Shown: positions 7,229 through 15,538, counted from the first letter of the stretch. The stretch is 23,826 nucleotides of DNA from JBAYVY01 sp041674345 (GCA_041674345.1 JBAYVY010000008.1:1-23826); one strand, 5' to 3'. Numbers and translations: made by a program. The notes: generated by a model from the letters alone, not told the origin.

Positions 7229-7627
7229 ATGGCTACTGGAACCGTTGCGACCGTTGCTCGCAAGTATCACCACGACCTCGTGCATTACGCGGCCGTGCCC
7301 ATCGTCTACACGACGCTCAGCTACACGGTCTGCAAGTTGCCGGCCGGCGCGCTGGTCATCGATGCAGGCGTTGTCGTTACCGAAGCGTTTGCCGGCGTCA
7401 CTCCCCAGACCCTCGACCTGGGCGTCACCGGCAATCTCGATGACTTCATGTCTGATGGCGTGCTGACCACGGTCGGCGTCATCAAGGCTGAAGACATGGC
7501 GACTGCCACTACCGCGTATCAGGCGGCGGATATCGACTTCGTTGCCACGCTTTCGGCAGGGGCCACAACCTCCGCCGGCGCTGGCTACGTCTACGTCGAA
7601 TACATCATCGCCGACCGCGACGCATAA
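7229..7627 (+). CDS. Probable head decoration or minor capsid protein
   Basis: The product has 132 residues, starting 12 bases after the coat gene, with AAGGAG (7215-7220) overlapping the coat stop. The sequence is beta-rich, low in charge and rich in Ala, Thr, Val and Gly. It has a short N-terminal VARKYHHDLVHYAAV, alternating strands (ALVIDAGVVVTEAF, TLDLGVTGNLDDF) and a final strand YVYVEYIIADRDA. Small beta-proteins encoded straight after the coat gene and before a terminator usually coat the outside of the head or fill capsomer gaps. I recognise no specific family, so the role comes from position and composition. Confidence 0.6.
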   Translation: MATGTVATVARKYHHDLVHYAAVPIVYTTLSYTVCKLPAGALVIDAGVVVTEAFAGVTPQTLDLGVTGNLDDFMSDGVLTTVGVIKAEDMATATTAYQAADIDFVATLSAGATTSAGAGYVYVEYIIADRDA

Positions 7628-7633
7628 CCGGGC

Positions 7634-7666
7634 GGGGCGGGGGAAACCTCGCCCCTTCCACCTTTT
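7634..7666 (+). terminator. Strong GNRA hairpin after the capsid genes, terminator-like
   Basis: The 5' arm GGGGCGGGG (7634-7642) pairs with CCTCGCCCC (7647-7655) through nine base pairs, one of them G-U. They close a GAAA tetraloop (7643-7646). A pyrimidine-rich tract follows, with TTTT at 7663-7666. It starts 7 bases after the stop of the probable decoration gene. It could stop part of transcription, keeping capsid mRNA above tail mRNA, or protect the 3' end of that mRNA. Confidence 0.65.
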
Positions 7667-7680
7667 CGGGGAGTGCGGCC

Positions 7681-7857
7681 TTGCTTGAACGCCTTGCATC
7701 CCACGGGTTCACGCTTGCAACGGTCCTGAGTGACGATGGCCGGGTGGCGCTCCTGCGCATCCGCACGTCAAAGGGCTGGGTATACGAGCGTTTTCCGAGT
7801 GACAACCTTACCGCCGTGGACGCTTGGGCCGCGCGGCATATGCCGGGAACCGCCTGA
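7681..7857 (+). CDS. Small hypothetical protein with TTG start
   Basis: The 58-residue frame starts at TTG 7681 with GGGGAG (7668-7673) exactly seven bases upstream. It ends in TGA at 7855-7857, which overlaps the next ATG as TGATG. The product reads as a small beta-sheet domain: FTLATVLSDDG, VALLRIRTSKGWVYERF, then a C-terminal helix TAVDAWAARHM. Good codon choice, a strong ribosome site and coupling to the next gene support it as real. It lies between head and neck genes, so it may be a minor structural or assembly protein. I do not recognise a family. Its ribosome site directly follows the T-rich tail of the upstream hairpin. Confidence 0.62.
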   Translation: MLERLASHGFTLATVLSDDGRVALLRIRTSKGWVYERFPSDNLTAVDAWAARHMPGTA

Positions 7858-8558
7858 TGGTCATCCTCGTCACGACGACCGGGCCTAGCGAAGCAGGCGG
7901 CCCGCTTTACCCCATCACGACGCCCTCGTTTTCCAATCTCCTGACGCAGATCGCGGATGAGATTGACGATACGACGGGCGAATATCAGGGGCAGATCCAG
8001 ACCGCGATTTACGGCGCGATCCGCTTTTGCGAGCGCAACACCTATTATTTCAACGAGACGCGCGACGTGACGTTTTCGACCGTCGCGGGACAGGCGTTCT
8101 ATGGGGCAGCGGATGAACCGCACATTGCGACGCTGATCCGCATCCAGCACGCCTATATCGAGGAAAACGGGCAGAACCTCGAACTCATCCGGGCGACGCC
8201 GGACTATCTGGAGGTGATTGACGACACGCTTTCTTCCCAAAACAAGCCCGTCCTCTACACCTATATCAACCAGGAACTCCGGCTCTACCCGGTCCCGAAC
8301 GCGGTTTACACGATCCGCATGCAACTCGGCCCCTATCGCCTGGCGCCGATCGAGGATTCGGCGGACAGCAACGCATGGACGACGGAAGCCTTCGACCTCA
8401 TCAAGGCGCGGGCGAAATATCTCCTCTATAAGGACATCATCAAGGACGCGAATTTCGCGGCGGAGGCGCTGAACGACTATAACGAGCAGCACGCCGCGCT
8501 GATGGCCGAAACCTCCGACCGTCACCGCACGGGCGTCATCAAGGCGACCTGTTTCTGA
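7857..8558 (+). CDS. Head-tail adaptor, P22 gp4-like
   Basis: The product has 233 residues from ATG 7857, coupled to the previous stop by TGATG. It shows the P22 gp4-type adaptor pattern: an N-terminal helical block FSNLLTQIADEIDDTTGEYQGQI (from residue 25) leading to AIRFCERNTYYFNETRDVTF, a beta-rich middle with LIRIQHAYIEENG, LRLYPVPNAVYTIRMQL, and a C-terminal helical block TEAFDLIKARAKYLLYKDII, common in such adaptors. Twelve copies should extend the portal ring and seat the tail hub. Size and position (after capsid, before the gp10-like protein) agree with the role. The family call is fairly secure. Confidence 0.82.
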   Translation: MVILVTTTGPSEAGGPLYPITTPSFSNLLTQIADEIDDTTGEYQGQIQTAIYGAIRFCERNTYYFNETRDVTFSTVAGQAFYGAADEPHIATLIRIQHAYIEENGQNLELIRATPDYLEVIDDTLSSQNKPVLYTYINQELRLYPVPNAVYTIRMQLGPYRLAPIEDSADSNAWTTEAFDLIKARAKYLLYKDIIKDANFAAEALNDYNEQHAALMAETSDRHRTGVIKATCF

Positions 8559-10018
8559 TGGTTATGGTCCCGATCGCCGAATATCGGCCGGATGTCGCGA
8601 GCGTGAACCGGGACGCGACGGCGGACCTGTTGAACGTGCTTTGCGCGGACGGCTCCTACATGCCCTTCCCCAAGATGGTGGCATATACGAATGCGCTGCC
8701 GGCCAAGCCTCTCGCAGCCTTCATGGCGCGCGAACTCAACGGCGACATCCATATTTTCGCCGGGTCGGCCGAAAAGCTCTGGCTCCTCGATAACACGGAC
8801 CAGTCATGGGACGATGTTTCGCAGGCGGCGACGACATATGCGGCGACAGATGAGGCGGTCTGGTCCTTTGCGCAGTTCGGCCCGTATGTCGTGGCGGTCA
8901 ATGCGAATGACGACCCGCAGGTGTTCGACCTCACATCAAGCACGGCGTTTGCTGACCTTGCTGGGTCTCCGCCGCGCGCGCACGGCGTGCGGGTGTGGGG
9001 CGATTTCCTCGTCCTGACCGACCTGACGGCCAACCCGGACCGCGTGCATTGGTCCGGCCTGAACGACATCGAGCAATGGACGCCGGGGACGAACAACTGC
9101 GATTACCAGCAGTTCCCGGACGGCGGGCGGGTGCAGGGGACGACGGACGCGACGAACCCGCTCGTGTTTCAGGAACGGGCGATCCGGCGGGCAACCTTCG
9201 TGCCGGGTTCGGTCGAGGTGTTCACCTTTCAGAAGGTGCATGAGGCGCGGGGCGCCAAGTCGGCGCTTTCGGTCGCATCGCGCGGCTCCTACGCCTTTTA
9301 TGCGGACGAAGGCGGGTTTTTCCAGATCGGGCCGGACGGTGCGTTGTCGCCTATCGGCTATGAGAAGCTGGACCGCACGGTCTTTCAGGGCTTGCGCGCC
9401 CCGGACATAGGCCGCATCCGGGGCATTATCGACCCGTTCTATTCGCGCGTCTATTTCGCGGTCGATGAGTCCGGCTTGGGTAATTACGACACGCTCTACA
9501 TCTACGACTGGAATATCCAGCGCTGGACAAAGGCGGCGGTGGGCATGGTGCTGCACATCCCCGCAACGACGCCGGGTCAAACGCTTGAGGGGCTGGCGGA
9601 TATCTCGGCGAGTATCGACGCGCTCCCGTTCTCGCTTGACAGCAAGGTATGGCAGGGTGGGGCGCCCGTGCTGGCGGCTTTCGACAGCGCATATCGCCTT
9701 TGCTTCTTCTCCGGCGGTAATGCGGAGGCAATCGTTTCAACGCAGGAAATGGGCGACACTGCGGGGCAGGTAACGACGATCACGGAACAATATCCGGTTG
9801 TCGATACGGACCTGCTCACCTGCGCGGTGGGTTCGCGCCTGCGGCGGAGCGATGCTGTCACATGGACGGGCGAGCAGGCGCCTTCATTCAATACCGGACT
9901 TGTGCGCAAGCGCAGCCGAGGGCGGTTCCACCGGTTCCGCGTGACGATCGAAGAGGATGCGACGTGGACGCATTTCCAGGGGGTCGACGTGAAGACAATC
10001 CCATCGGGGCTGCGGTGA
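8558..10018 (+). CDS. Tail hub / packaged-DNA stabilisation protein, P22 gp10-like
   Basis: The 486-residue product is coupled to the adaptor by TGATG. Its size is close to P22 gp10 (472), which plugs the portal after packaging and attaches the tailspikes. The sequence is a beta-propeller-like series of short strands: IHIFAGSAEKLWLLD, WSFAQFGPYVVAVNANDDPQVFD, HGVRVWGDFLVLTDL, then DRVHWSGLNDIEQWTPG, FYADEGGFFQIGPDG and YDTLYIYDWNIQRWTK. Trp, Tyr and Asp-Gly turns recur throughout. It ends in a beta-rich C-terminus with KRSRGRFHRFRVTIEE. The start could be M1 or M3 (VMVP). The role is inferred from neighbours and fold pattern; a general tail hub protein is the alternative. Confidence 0.72.
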   Translation: MVMVPIAEYRPDVASVNRDATADLLNVLCADGSYMPFPKMVAYTNALPAKPLAAFMARELNGDIHIFAGSAEKLWLLDNTDQSWDDVSQAATTYAATDEAVWSFAQFGPYVVAVNANDDPQVFDLTSSTAFADLAGSPPRAHGVRVWGDFLVLTDLTANPDRVHWSGLNDIEQWTPGTNNCDYQQFPDGGRVQGTTDATNPLVFQERAIRRATFVPGSVEVFTFQKVHEARGAKSALSVASRGSYAFYADEGGFFQIGPDGALSPIGYEKLDRTVFQGLRAPDIGRIRGIIDPFYSRVYFAVDESGLGNYDTLYIYDWNIQRWTKAAVGMVLHIPATTPGQTLEGLADISASIDALPFSLDSKVWQGGAPVLAAFDSAYRLCFFSGGNAEAIVSTQEMGDTAGQVTTITEQYPVVDTDLLTCAVGSRLRRSDAVTWTGEQAPSFNTGLVRKRSRGRFHRFRVTIEEDATWTHFQGVDVKTIPSGLR

Positions 10019-10455
10019 CATATAGCGTCGTCAACACGCAGGAATGGTCCTGGGAACAGCTCGCGCCCTACACGCGCGACATCACGGCGGCCATGCGGTT
10101 GCTGGCTGAACGGTTCCCGGAGGATGTGACGGTCCAGTCGCTCGGGCAGGACATCGTGACGGGGCTGCGCCAGTTGTGGCTGATCCTTGAGGGGGATCGC
10201 TTCGTGTCGTTCTGCCTGACGAACGTGCGGACGATCGACGCCACGGGCGTCAAGGTGGTGACGTTGACGACACATGCGGGGGAAGCCGGGATCGATTGCG
10301 TTCCGCAGATGTGCGCGGTCATCGAAGCGTGGGCGAAGGAACAGGGCGCGCAGTTCACGGCGGCGGAAGGCCGGCGCGGGTGGGCGCGCGCGCTTGCGAA
10401 GCAGGGATACCGCGAACACGCGGTCATTTTCCGTAAGCCTGTAGGGGCCGATTGA
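10015..10455 (+). CDS. GNAT-fold protein of phage tail clusters
   Basis: The product has 146 residues from GTG 10015, which overlaps the previous stop as GTGA. GGGG at 10006-10009 serves as ribosome site. The order of parts is that of a GNAT domain: N-terminal helices, strand LWLILEGDRFVSFCLTNV, strand VKVVTLTTHAGEAG, a helix CVPQMCAVIEAWAKEQGA, and the C-terminal RRGWARALAKQGYREHAVIFRK, which is the typical GNAT ending. The acetyl-CoA loop (R/Q-x-x-G-x-G/A) appears as T-H-A-G-E-A, with the basic residue replaced. Similar proteins occur beside tail genes in many podoviruses. Their role is not known; this one may be structural and not an enzyme. Confidence 0.65.
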   Translation: MTYSVVNTQEWSWEQLAPYTRDITAAMRLLAERFPEDVTVQSLGQDIVTGLRQLWLILEGDRFVSFCLTNVRTIDATGVKVVTLTTHAGEAGIDCVPQMCAVIEAWAKEQGAQFTAAEGRRGWARALAKQGYREHAVIFRKPVGAD

Positions 10456-11447
10456 TGAGCAAGACATCCAAAACGACCACGGAGAACAAGCCCCCGGCAT
10501 GGGCGCAACCGCTTTTCGAGCGGTCGGCCACGGATGCGATGGGCCTCTACAACAGCGGCGCGGGCGGCAACACCTACATGGGGTCCACCGTTGCGGACCT
10601 GTCCGACACGACGATGGCGGGCGTGAACCAGTTGGCGCAGGCGGGTGCGAACTGGAACACGGCGGGTGACAACCCGGTTGGCGGTTCGGCGGCGGCGGCG
10701 AACCTCGCCGGCATGGCGTCGGGTGACTATCTCCGCAACGGAAACCCCTATTTCAACACGGCCTTGCAAGGGCAACTGGACGACACCTCGGCACAGGTGC
10801 AAAGCGCCTTTTCCGGGGCCGGGCGCTACGGGAGCGGGGCGAATACGGGCGTGCTTGCCAACAAGCTCGGCAACATCCGCAGCGCCGCGCTTTCGGACCA
10901 GTTCAACCGCGACACGCAGAACCAGATCACGGCGACGGGGATGCTGGACCAGCAGCGCAACCTCGGGCTGGACCGCGTGCAGCAGAATTTCCAGAACCGA
11001 CTTTCGGGAGCGGGGGCGACGTTGCAGGCGGGCCAGGTGCTCGACACCCAGTCGCAGGCGAAACTGCTAGATGAAGTGCAGAAGTGGTACGCGGTCGATA
11101 ACGAGGACTGGAACCGCCTCGCGATGCTCCAGGGGGCGGCAGCGGGATCGGCCGGCAATTACGGCACGCAGAACTCGACGCAACGCACGCCGGTCAATAT
11201 CGCGGGCGCGCTCGGTTCGATTTTCAGCGGCAAGTCGGACATCCGGTTGAAGGAGGACATCCGCCGCGTCGGCACCTGCAACGGGCTGGGCGTCTACGAG
11301 TTCGCCTACACGGGCGAACCGGACCGCTGGCGCGGTATCATGGCGCAGGAATTGCCGCTCGGCTCGGATGCGCTGATCATCGAAGATGATGGCTTCTACG
11401 CCGTCGATTACGCAAAGCTCGGGTTTGCTATGGAGAGGGTTTCCTAG
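10455..11447 (+). CDS. Virion protein with C-terminal peptidase S74-type (intramolecular chaperone) domain
   Basis: The 330-residue product starts at ATG 10455 (TGATG overlap; AGGGG at 10443-10447). Residues 1-250 are Ala, Gly, Asn and Gln-rich and helical, with GAGRYGSGANTGVLANKLG and a long amphipathic QITATGMLDQQRNLGLD region, as in podoviral ejection or tail-tip proteins. From residue 261 it reads SDIRLKEDI. This is the S74 motif: Ser261 and Lys266 have the spacing of the Ser-Lys dyad in the endosialidase chaperone. FAYTGEPDRWRGIMAQEL and DGFYAVDYAKLGFA follow, also typical of that domain. In tail fibres this domain trimerises the protein and then cuts itself off. Here the rest of the protein is not a fibre. 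Confidence 0.75.
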   Translation: MSKTSKTTTENKPPAWAQPLFERSATDAMGLYNSGAGGNTYMGSTVADLSDTTMAGVNQLAQAGANWNTAGDNPVGGSAAAANLAGMASGDYLRNGNPYFNTALQGQLDDTSAQVQSAFSGAGRYGSGANTGVLANKLGNIRSAALSDQFNRDTQNQITATGMLDQQRNLGLDRVQQNFQNRLSGAGATLQAGQVLDTQSQAKLLDEVQKWYAVDNEDWNRLAMLQGAAAGSAGNYGTQNSTQRTPVNIAGALGSIFSGKSDIRLKEDIRRVGTCNGLGVYEFAYTGEPDRWRGIMAQELPLGSDALIIEDDGFYAVDYAKLGFAMERVS

Positions 11448-12128
11448 ATGTCCTTCCTTGACCTTTTCCGGCCCAATGCGATGCCGGGGCAGAACACCGT
11501 CGCGCCGATCACGCAGCCAAATGTCGCGATGTTCGGCTCGATGGCCCCTCCGCAACCGACGAACTGGATGCAGGCGCAGCAGTCGATGCAGCCGCCACCG
11601 CAGTATCGCAATCTGCCGGTCGGCAGTGGCGATATGTCGGGCCTGAAGGGTTGGGCGATGCCGAAGCCAGACGTGTATATCGGCGGCGGCACGACGGACA
11701 GCCCAACGCCGATGGCTATGGGGATGATGAACACCCCGGCACCACAGCCGACTGCCCAGCAGGCCGGGAACCCGCGCCTGTATTCGCCCCGGGCCCCGGC
11801 CCCGACTGCGCCGCCATCTCCCGCTTTCATGCCCGGCGCGCAACAATCTTCGCCGTCCGCCCCGTCCGGGCAGGAGACGCAGACGAACTGGATGGCGGCA
11901 ATCGCGTCCGCGCTCGATACCCTGCCCGCATTGGGCAACCCCGGCGCAAGCGGCGGCGGTGGCAGCGTAGGCGGAGGCATTGCCTCGATGCCGGGTGAGG
12001 TATCCTCGCCGGGACAGGGCATTGGGGGCGGAGGCGGCGTGCCGACGAACTGGATGGGCGGTGGCGGCTTGTCGAACCCGCTCCAGCCGACCAACTGGAA
12101 ACAGCCTAGCCTTTTCGGGGGTAAGTGA
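11448..12128 (+). CDS. Pro/Gly/Met-rich virion-type protein with TNW repeats
   Basis: The product has 226 residues from ATG 11448, directly after the previous stop, with GGAGAGGG about eight bases upstream. I do not recognise a family. It starts SFLDLFRPN, a short amphipathic segment. The rest is low-complexity Pro, Ala, Gly, Gln and Met. The motif T-N-W appears four times (residues 38-40, 146-148, 200-202, 215-217), three times as TNWM. FGSMAPP (29-35) recurs in the M15 peptidase gene downstream. A Gly-rich run (GGGGSVGGGIAS, GGGGGVPTNWMGGGG) fills the end. Its place among ejection genes suggests a flexible internal virion protein. It is probably largely disordered. Confidence 0.62.
   Translation: MSFLDLFRPNAMPGQNTVAPITQPNVAMFGSMAPPQPTNWMQAQQSMQPPPQYRNLPVGSGDMSGLKGWAMPKPDVYIGGGTTDSPTPMAMGMMNTPAPQPTAQQAGNPRLYSPRAPAPTAPPSPAFMPGAQQSSPSAPSGQETQTNWMAAIASALDTLPALGNPGASGGGGSVGGGIASMPGEVSSPGQGIGGGGGVPTNWMGGGGLSNPLQPTNWKQPSLFGGK
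11558..12101 (+). repeat. Dispersed direct repeats encoding T-N-W(M) motifs
   Basis: GACGAACTGGATG occurs exactly at 11558-11570, 11882-11894 and 12044-12056. A diverged fourth copy, GACCAACTGGAAA, is at 12089-12101. The distances between starts are 324, 162 and 45 bases. All copies are in the same reading frame and give (P/Q)TNW(M/K). The exact DNA identity of three copies goes beyond what protein-level repetition alone requires. Confidence 0.75.
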
Positions 12129-13543
12129 TGCTCCAAGAGTTTCTCCAGCGCCTTCTGTCCGGGGGCGGTGCACCGGTCCCGAACCGGCTCGGCGCCTATC
12201 CGCCCGACATGATGGAAGGCCCCGGCGCGGCCGGGCCGGCGATGCTGGCGTTCCGCAACGCGCTTTCGAACATGTCCGCACCGCCGACGCACCCCATGAA
12301 CGGGCGCCCCATGCTGGACAACGGGGACGGGTCATACTCGACCGAAGAGTCGATCACCGTTACAGACCCCCGGCTCAACGGTGGGAGGCCGACAAACATT
12401 CCATCAATCTGGGGCGGGCGGCGCACCTCATCTGAAGATGAAGCGGTGGGTGAGGCTTTGAGGAGTGGACAGCAGTTCTCCGCATTTGGCTCGATTCCCG
12501 AAGCGGTTGAAGCGGCGAAAGCTCGGAGCAACACTCTCGGGGCGGCTACGCCTCACCGGTCTTCCGGCGGCGGCATCTTGGGTGGCCTGGGCGGAATGAT
12601 CGGTGGTTTGATCAACCCCGGCGGTGCGGGGCGTAACCAGACGATCCAGTGGCTCCAGACGCAGGGCATGGACGAGGGCACGGCGACGCTTATGGCGGGC
12701 AACAAGGGCGCGTTGCAGAACTACCTGCTCGACCGCACAAAGGGGGCCGACCCGAAGGCCGCGTTGGAGATCGCCAAGCTGCAACTTGATATTCAGGATC
12801 GGTTGAAGCCGAAGCGTGAGACGGTAACGATCAACGGCCGGCTTGTCGACGCGCAGACGGGCGAGGAAATCGCGGCATTCCCGTCCTCCGATGCGCCCAC
12901 GGTGCAAACAATCTATGACCCGGCGACGGGCATGGAAAAGAAGGTGCAGTGGAACCCCGGAAGCAATTCATGGGAAGAGATCGGCGGTGTGAAGGCACCT
13001 TCGGGCACTTCACTGCAAGTCGACCCGACGACGGGCGCGGTCACGTTCCAGCAGGGCCAGAACGTCAAGCCGTTGACCGAAGCGCAGAGCAAGGATGCGG
13101 TATTTGCGACCCGTGCGAAAGGCGCACTGCCGCTCATCGACCAGTATGGCGATGCGCTGTCCAGTTTCGGCGAAAACCTCGCCGGCCGTGCGCCGCTGGT
13201 CGGCAATTACATGAAGTCGGAACAGTATCAGAAGGCGGAGCAGGCCGGTAAGGAATTTCTCCAGGCAATCCTCCGCAAGGATACCGGAGCGGCCATCACG
13301 GAGGGAGAGACACGCGAATATGGCAGTGTCTACCTTCCTCAGCCCGGCGATTCGGCTGGCGTTCTGGCGCAGAAAAAGGCGGCTCGCGCCCGTGCATTGG
13401 CGGCGATCGAAGCGGGGATGCCGCCGGCCGCGCTGCTACAGCGTGAGCGGGCATTGGGGAACGCACCGGAAGGCGCGCCCACGCAACCGGGCGGCACGCC
13501 GGGCGGCGTAATGGACTATCGCGATTGGCTTGGGGCCGAATAG
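12128..13543 (+). CDS. Probable DNA ejection (internal virion) protein
   Basis: The product has 471 residues from ATG 12128 (TGATG overlap, GGGGG at 12117-12121; a GTG one codon upstream is possible). Parts in order: an amphipathic start LQEFLQRLLSGGG; a domain DNGDGSYSTEESITVTDPR then NIPSIWGGR and AFGSIPEAVEAAKARS (about 63-135), a module seen in many phage virion proteins; a Gly-rich hydrophobic stretch GGILGGLGGMIGGLI (about 146-160); a beta section with paired DPATG/DPTTG turns; and AILRKDTGAAITEGE with VYLPQPGDS (about 378-408), a signature of podoviral DNA-transfer proteins. Such proteins leave the head with the DNA and help it cross the envelope. The assignment to ejection is strong by motif; the exact step is unknown. 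Confidence 0.75.
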   Translation: MLQEFLQRLLSGGGAPVPNRLGAYPPDMMEGPGAAGPAMLAFRNALSNMSAPPTHPMNGRPMLDNGDGSYSTEESITVTDPRLNGGRPTNIPSIWGGRRTSSEDEAVGEALRSGQQFSAFGSIPEAVEAAKARSNTLGAATPHRSSGGGILGGLGGMIGGLINPGGAGRNQTIQWLQTQGMDEGTATLMAGNKGALQNYLLDRTKGADPKAALEIAKLQLDIQDRLKPKRETVTINGRLVDAQTGEEIAAFPSSDAPTVQTIYDPATGMEKKVQWNPGSNSWEEIGGVKAPSGTSLQVDPTTGAVTFQQGQNVKPLTEAQSKDAVFATRAKGALPLIDQYGDALSSFGENLAGRAPLVGNYMKSEQYQKAEQAGKEFLQAILRKDTGAAITEGETREYGSVYLPQPGDSAGVLAQKKAARARALAAIEAGMPPAALLQRERALGNAPEGAPTQPGGTPGGVMDYRDWLGAE

Positions 13544-15538
13544 ATGCCGAATATCCGTATGCCGGACGGGCAGGTCGTCTCGTTCCCGGACGATTTCAGC
13601 CGGGAACGTATCCAGGGCTTGATCGCGCAGCGCTACCCGCGCGAGACGGCGGAAGCCATCATTGCGTCCGGCAAGCGCACCCCGCCCTCGGAGGAGGCAA
13701 GCGAGCCACCGTCGCCCCGCGCGCCTGCCTCGCAAGTGATGGCGGGGTTGTCCAGCGCGGTTGAAGGCGTGCCGATTGCCGGCCCATATCTCCGCAGCGG
13801 TGTGGAATCGGCGGCGGCGGGCGCGCTCTCCACGATGACTGGTGAGCCATATGCGGACGTGCGGCAGCGCATGGGGGATATGGCCGACCGTTCGCAGGAA
13901 GAATATCCCGTCACCAGCACGATCGGCAAGGTAGGCGGGGCGATCGGCGGGACGCTTCCGATGGTTCTTGCCGCGCCCGGTGCATTCGGTGCCGGCACGG
14001 GCGGACTGCTGGTCCGCTCCGGGGCAAGCGCACTTTCCGGGGCAGCGATAGGCGGCGCGGACGCTGCGGTGCGCAGTGGCGGCGATCTGGAAGCCGTGAA
14101 GGACGGGACATTGTGGGGCGGCGCGTTTGGCCTCGCCGGTCCTTCCATCGGCGCGTTGGTCGGCAAGGGTGTCCGCGCTGCGGGGGAATGGCTCGGGCCG
14201 GGCGTCAGCAAGGCGCAGCGGGCTTTCGGGCAGGCGCTGGGGCGCGATGCGGTGGATGACGTTGCCGCGCGCATGGGCGCGATGGGGCCGGATGCCATGC
14301 CGATGGATCTCGGGCCGAACCTCCAGCGGCAGGCGGGTGCGCTCGCCGCTACACCCGGACGTTCTCAGGAGATAGTGCGGTCTGCTATTGGCGCTCGCGA
14401 TGCGGCGGCCAACAGTCGCATCAACCAGACGGTCGACGCTACCATAGGCCCCGCCCCGTCTCTGCCTCGCATTGAAGCGCAGATTGCCGAGAATATGGCG
14501 GCGGTTGGCGAGGAATATGGGAAAGTCTTCGCGAAAGCGCGTCGAGTGGACACTTCGCCCATCGCCAACGAACTGGACAGCGCTGCCGTCAATTTGCGCG
14601 GTCCGGCGCAGAAAGCCGCCCGCGAAGTTCGGAAGATGCTGAACATCATCGGGACCGACGAACTAGACCCCAACCCGTATACGCTTTTCCAGACGCGGCA
14701 GGCGATCGATGGTCTCATGGCGACGGAGACCAACCCGAAGGCACTCAATCTTCTCGCGACAACCCGCAAGCAGGTAGACAATCGGCTGTCCGCCTCCGTC
14801 CCCGGCATCAAGAAGGTCGATGCTCGTTTTCAGGAACTGGCACAGCAGAGGGAAGGCCTCCAGCGTGGCCAGCAGGTGCTGGACAGCGGGCGCACGGCGC
14901 CGCGCCCTCCGGAGCTTGCGCGTGAGTTTTCGGAAGGCGCTGTCCCATCCGGCGATATGGTTGGGCCGTCTGCGGTGCCACTGCGCCTGCGTGAAGGAAC
15001 CCGAGCCGAAATCGATAGGATCATTGGCACCAATGCCAACGACCGCGTAGCCCTCCAGAAATTCATCAAGGGCGAGGGTGATTGGAACCGGGACAGGCTC
15101 GTTACGGTCTTTGGGAAAGGCAAGGCTGACAAGCTTATCGGCTTGCTCGATCGCGAGCGTGCCTTTGCCGAGACCAGCAACATCGTGACGCGGAACAGTG
15201 AGACGGCAGCTCGGCTTTCTGCGCAAGCGGATGTCGGCGCGGGGTCGTCCCGTTCGCCAGGCGTCATCGAACAGGCCGGCAACTTGAATTTCGGAACGGC
15301 CGCGATGCGGATGGGTGACAAATTCATCGGCGGGGCGCGGTCGGCGGCGCAGGAACGCATGAACGAGGAACTGGCCGGGTTGTTGACCTCACGCGATCCG
15401 CAGGCGTTGACCCGCGCAATCGGGCTTATCCAGCGCGCGCAGCGCAGGGGCGACATTGGCGCGGAGCGGGCGCGTCAGCTTGTGCAGGCGTTCTCGGTCG
15501 GCGGTGCCGTCCCGGTTACGGCGCAGCGGTCACGGTAA
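13544..15538 (+). CDS. Large DNA ejection (internal virion) protein with Gly/Ala-rich hydrophobic segments
   Basis: The product has 664 residues; ATG 13544 directly follows the previous stop, with GGGG at 13532-13535. It begins MPNIRMPDGQVVSFPDDFS, a short module that opens many phage and bacterial proteins of this kind (P-D-G-x-x-V.FPD..). A series of weakly hydrophobic Gly/Ala segments follows: GVPIAGPYLRSGVESAAAGAL (about 75-95), IGKVGGAIGGTLPMVLAAP (about 127-145) and WGGAFGLAGPSIGALVG (about 190-207). The C-terminal two thirds are helical and charged. This architecture fits a protein that is soluble in the head but inserts into membrane during ejection. No lytic motif is visible; that activity seems to sit in the M15-like gene downstream. 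Confidence 0.7.
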   Translation: MPNIRMPDGQVVSFPDDFSRERIQGLIAQRYPRETAEAIIASGKRTPPSEEASEPPSPRAPASQVMAGLSSAVEGVPIAGPYLRSGVESAAAGALSTMTGEPYADVRQRMGDMADRSQEEYPVTSTIGKVGGAIGGTLPMVLAAPGAFGAGTGGLLVRSGASALSGAAIGGADAAVRSGGDLEAVKDGTLWGGAFGLAGPSIGALVGKGVRAAGEWLGPGVSKAQRAFGQALGRDAVDDVAARMGAMGPDAMPMDLGPNLQRQAGALAATPGRSQEIVRSAIGARDAAANSRINQTVDATIGPAPSLPRIEAQIAENMAAVGEEYGKVFAKARRVDTSPIANELDSAAVNLRGPAQKAAREVRKMLNIIGTDELDPNPYTLFQTRQAIDGLMATETNPKALNLLATTRKQVDNRLSASVPGIKKVDARFQELAQQREGLQRGQQVLDSGRTAPRPPELAREFSEGAVPSGDMVGPSAVPLRLREGTRAEIDRIIGTNANDRVALQKFIKGEGDWNRDRLVTVFGKGKADKLIGLLDRERAFAETSNIVTRNSETAARLSAQADVGAGSSRSPGVIEQAGNLNFGTAAMRMGDKFIGGARSAAQERMNEELAGLLTSRDPQALTRAIGLIQRAQRRGDIGAERARQLVQAFSVGGAVPVTAQRSR

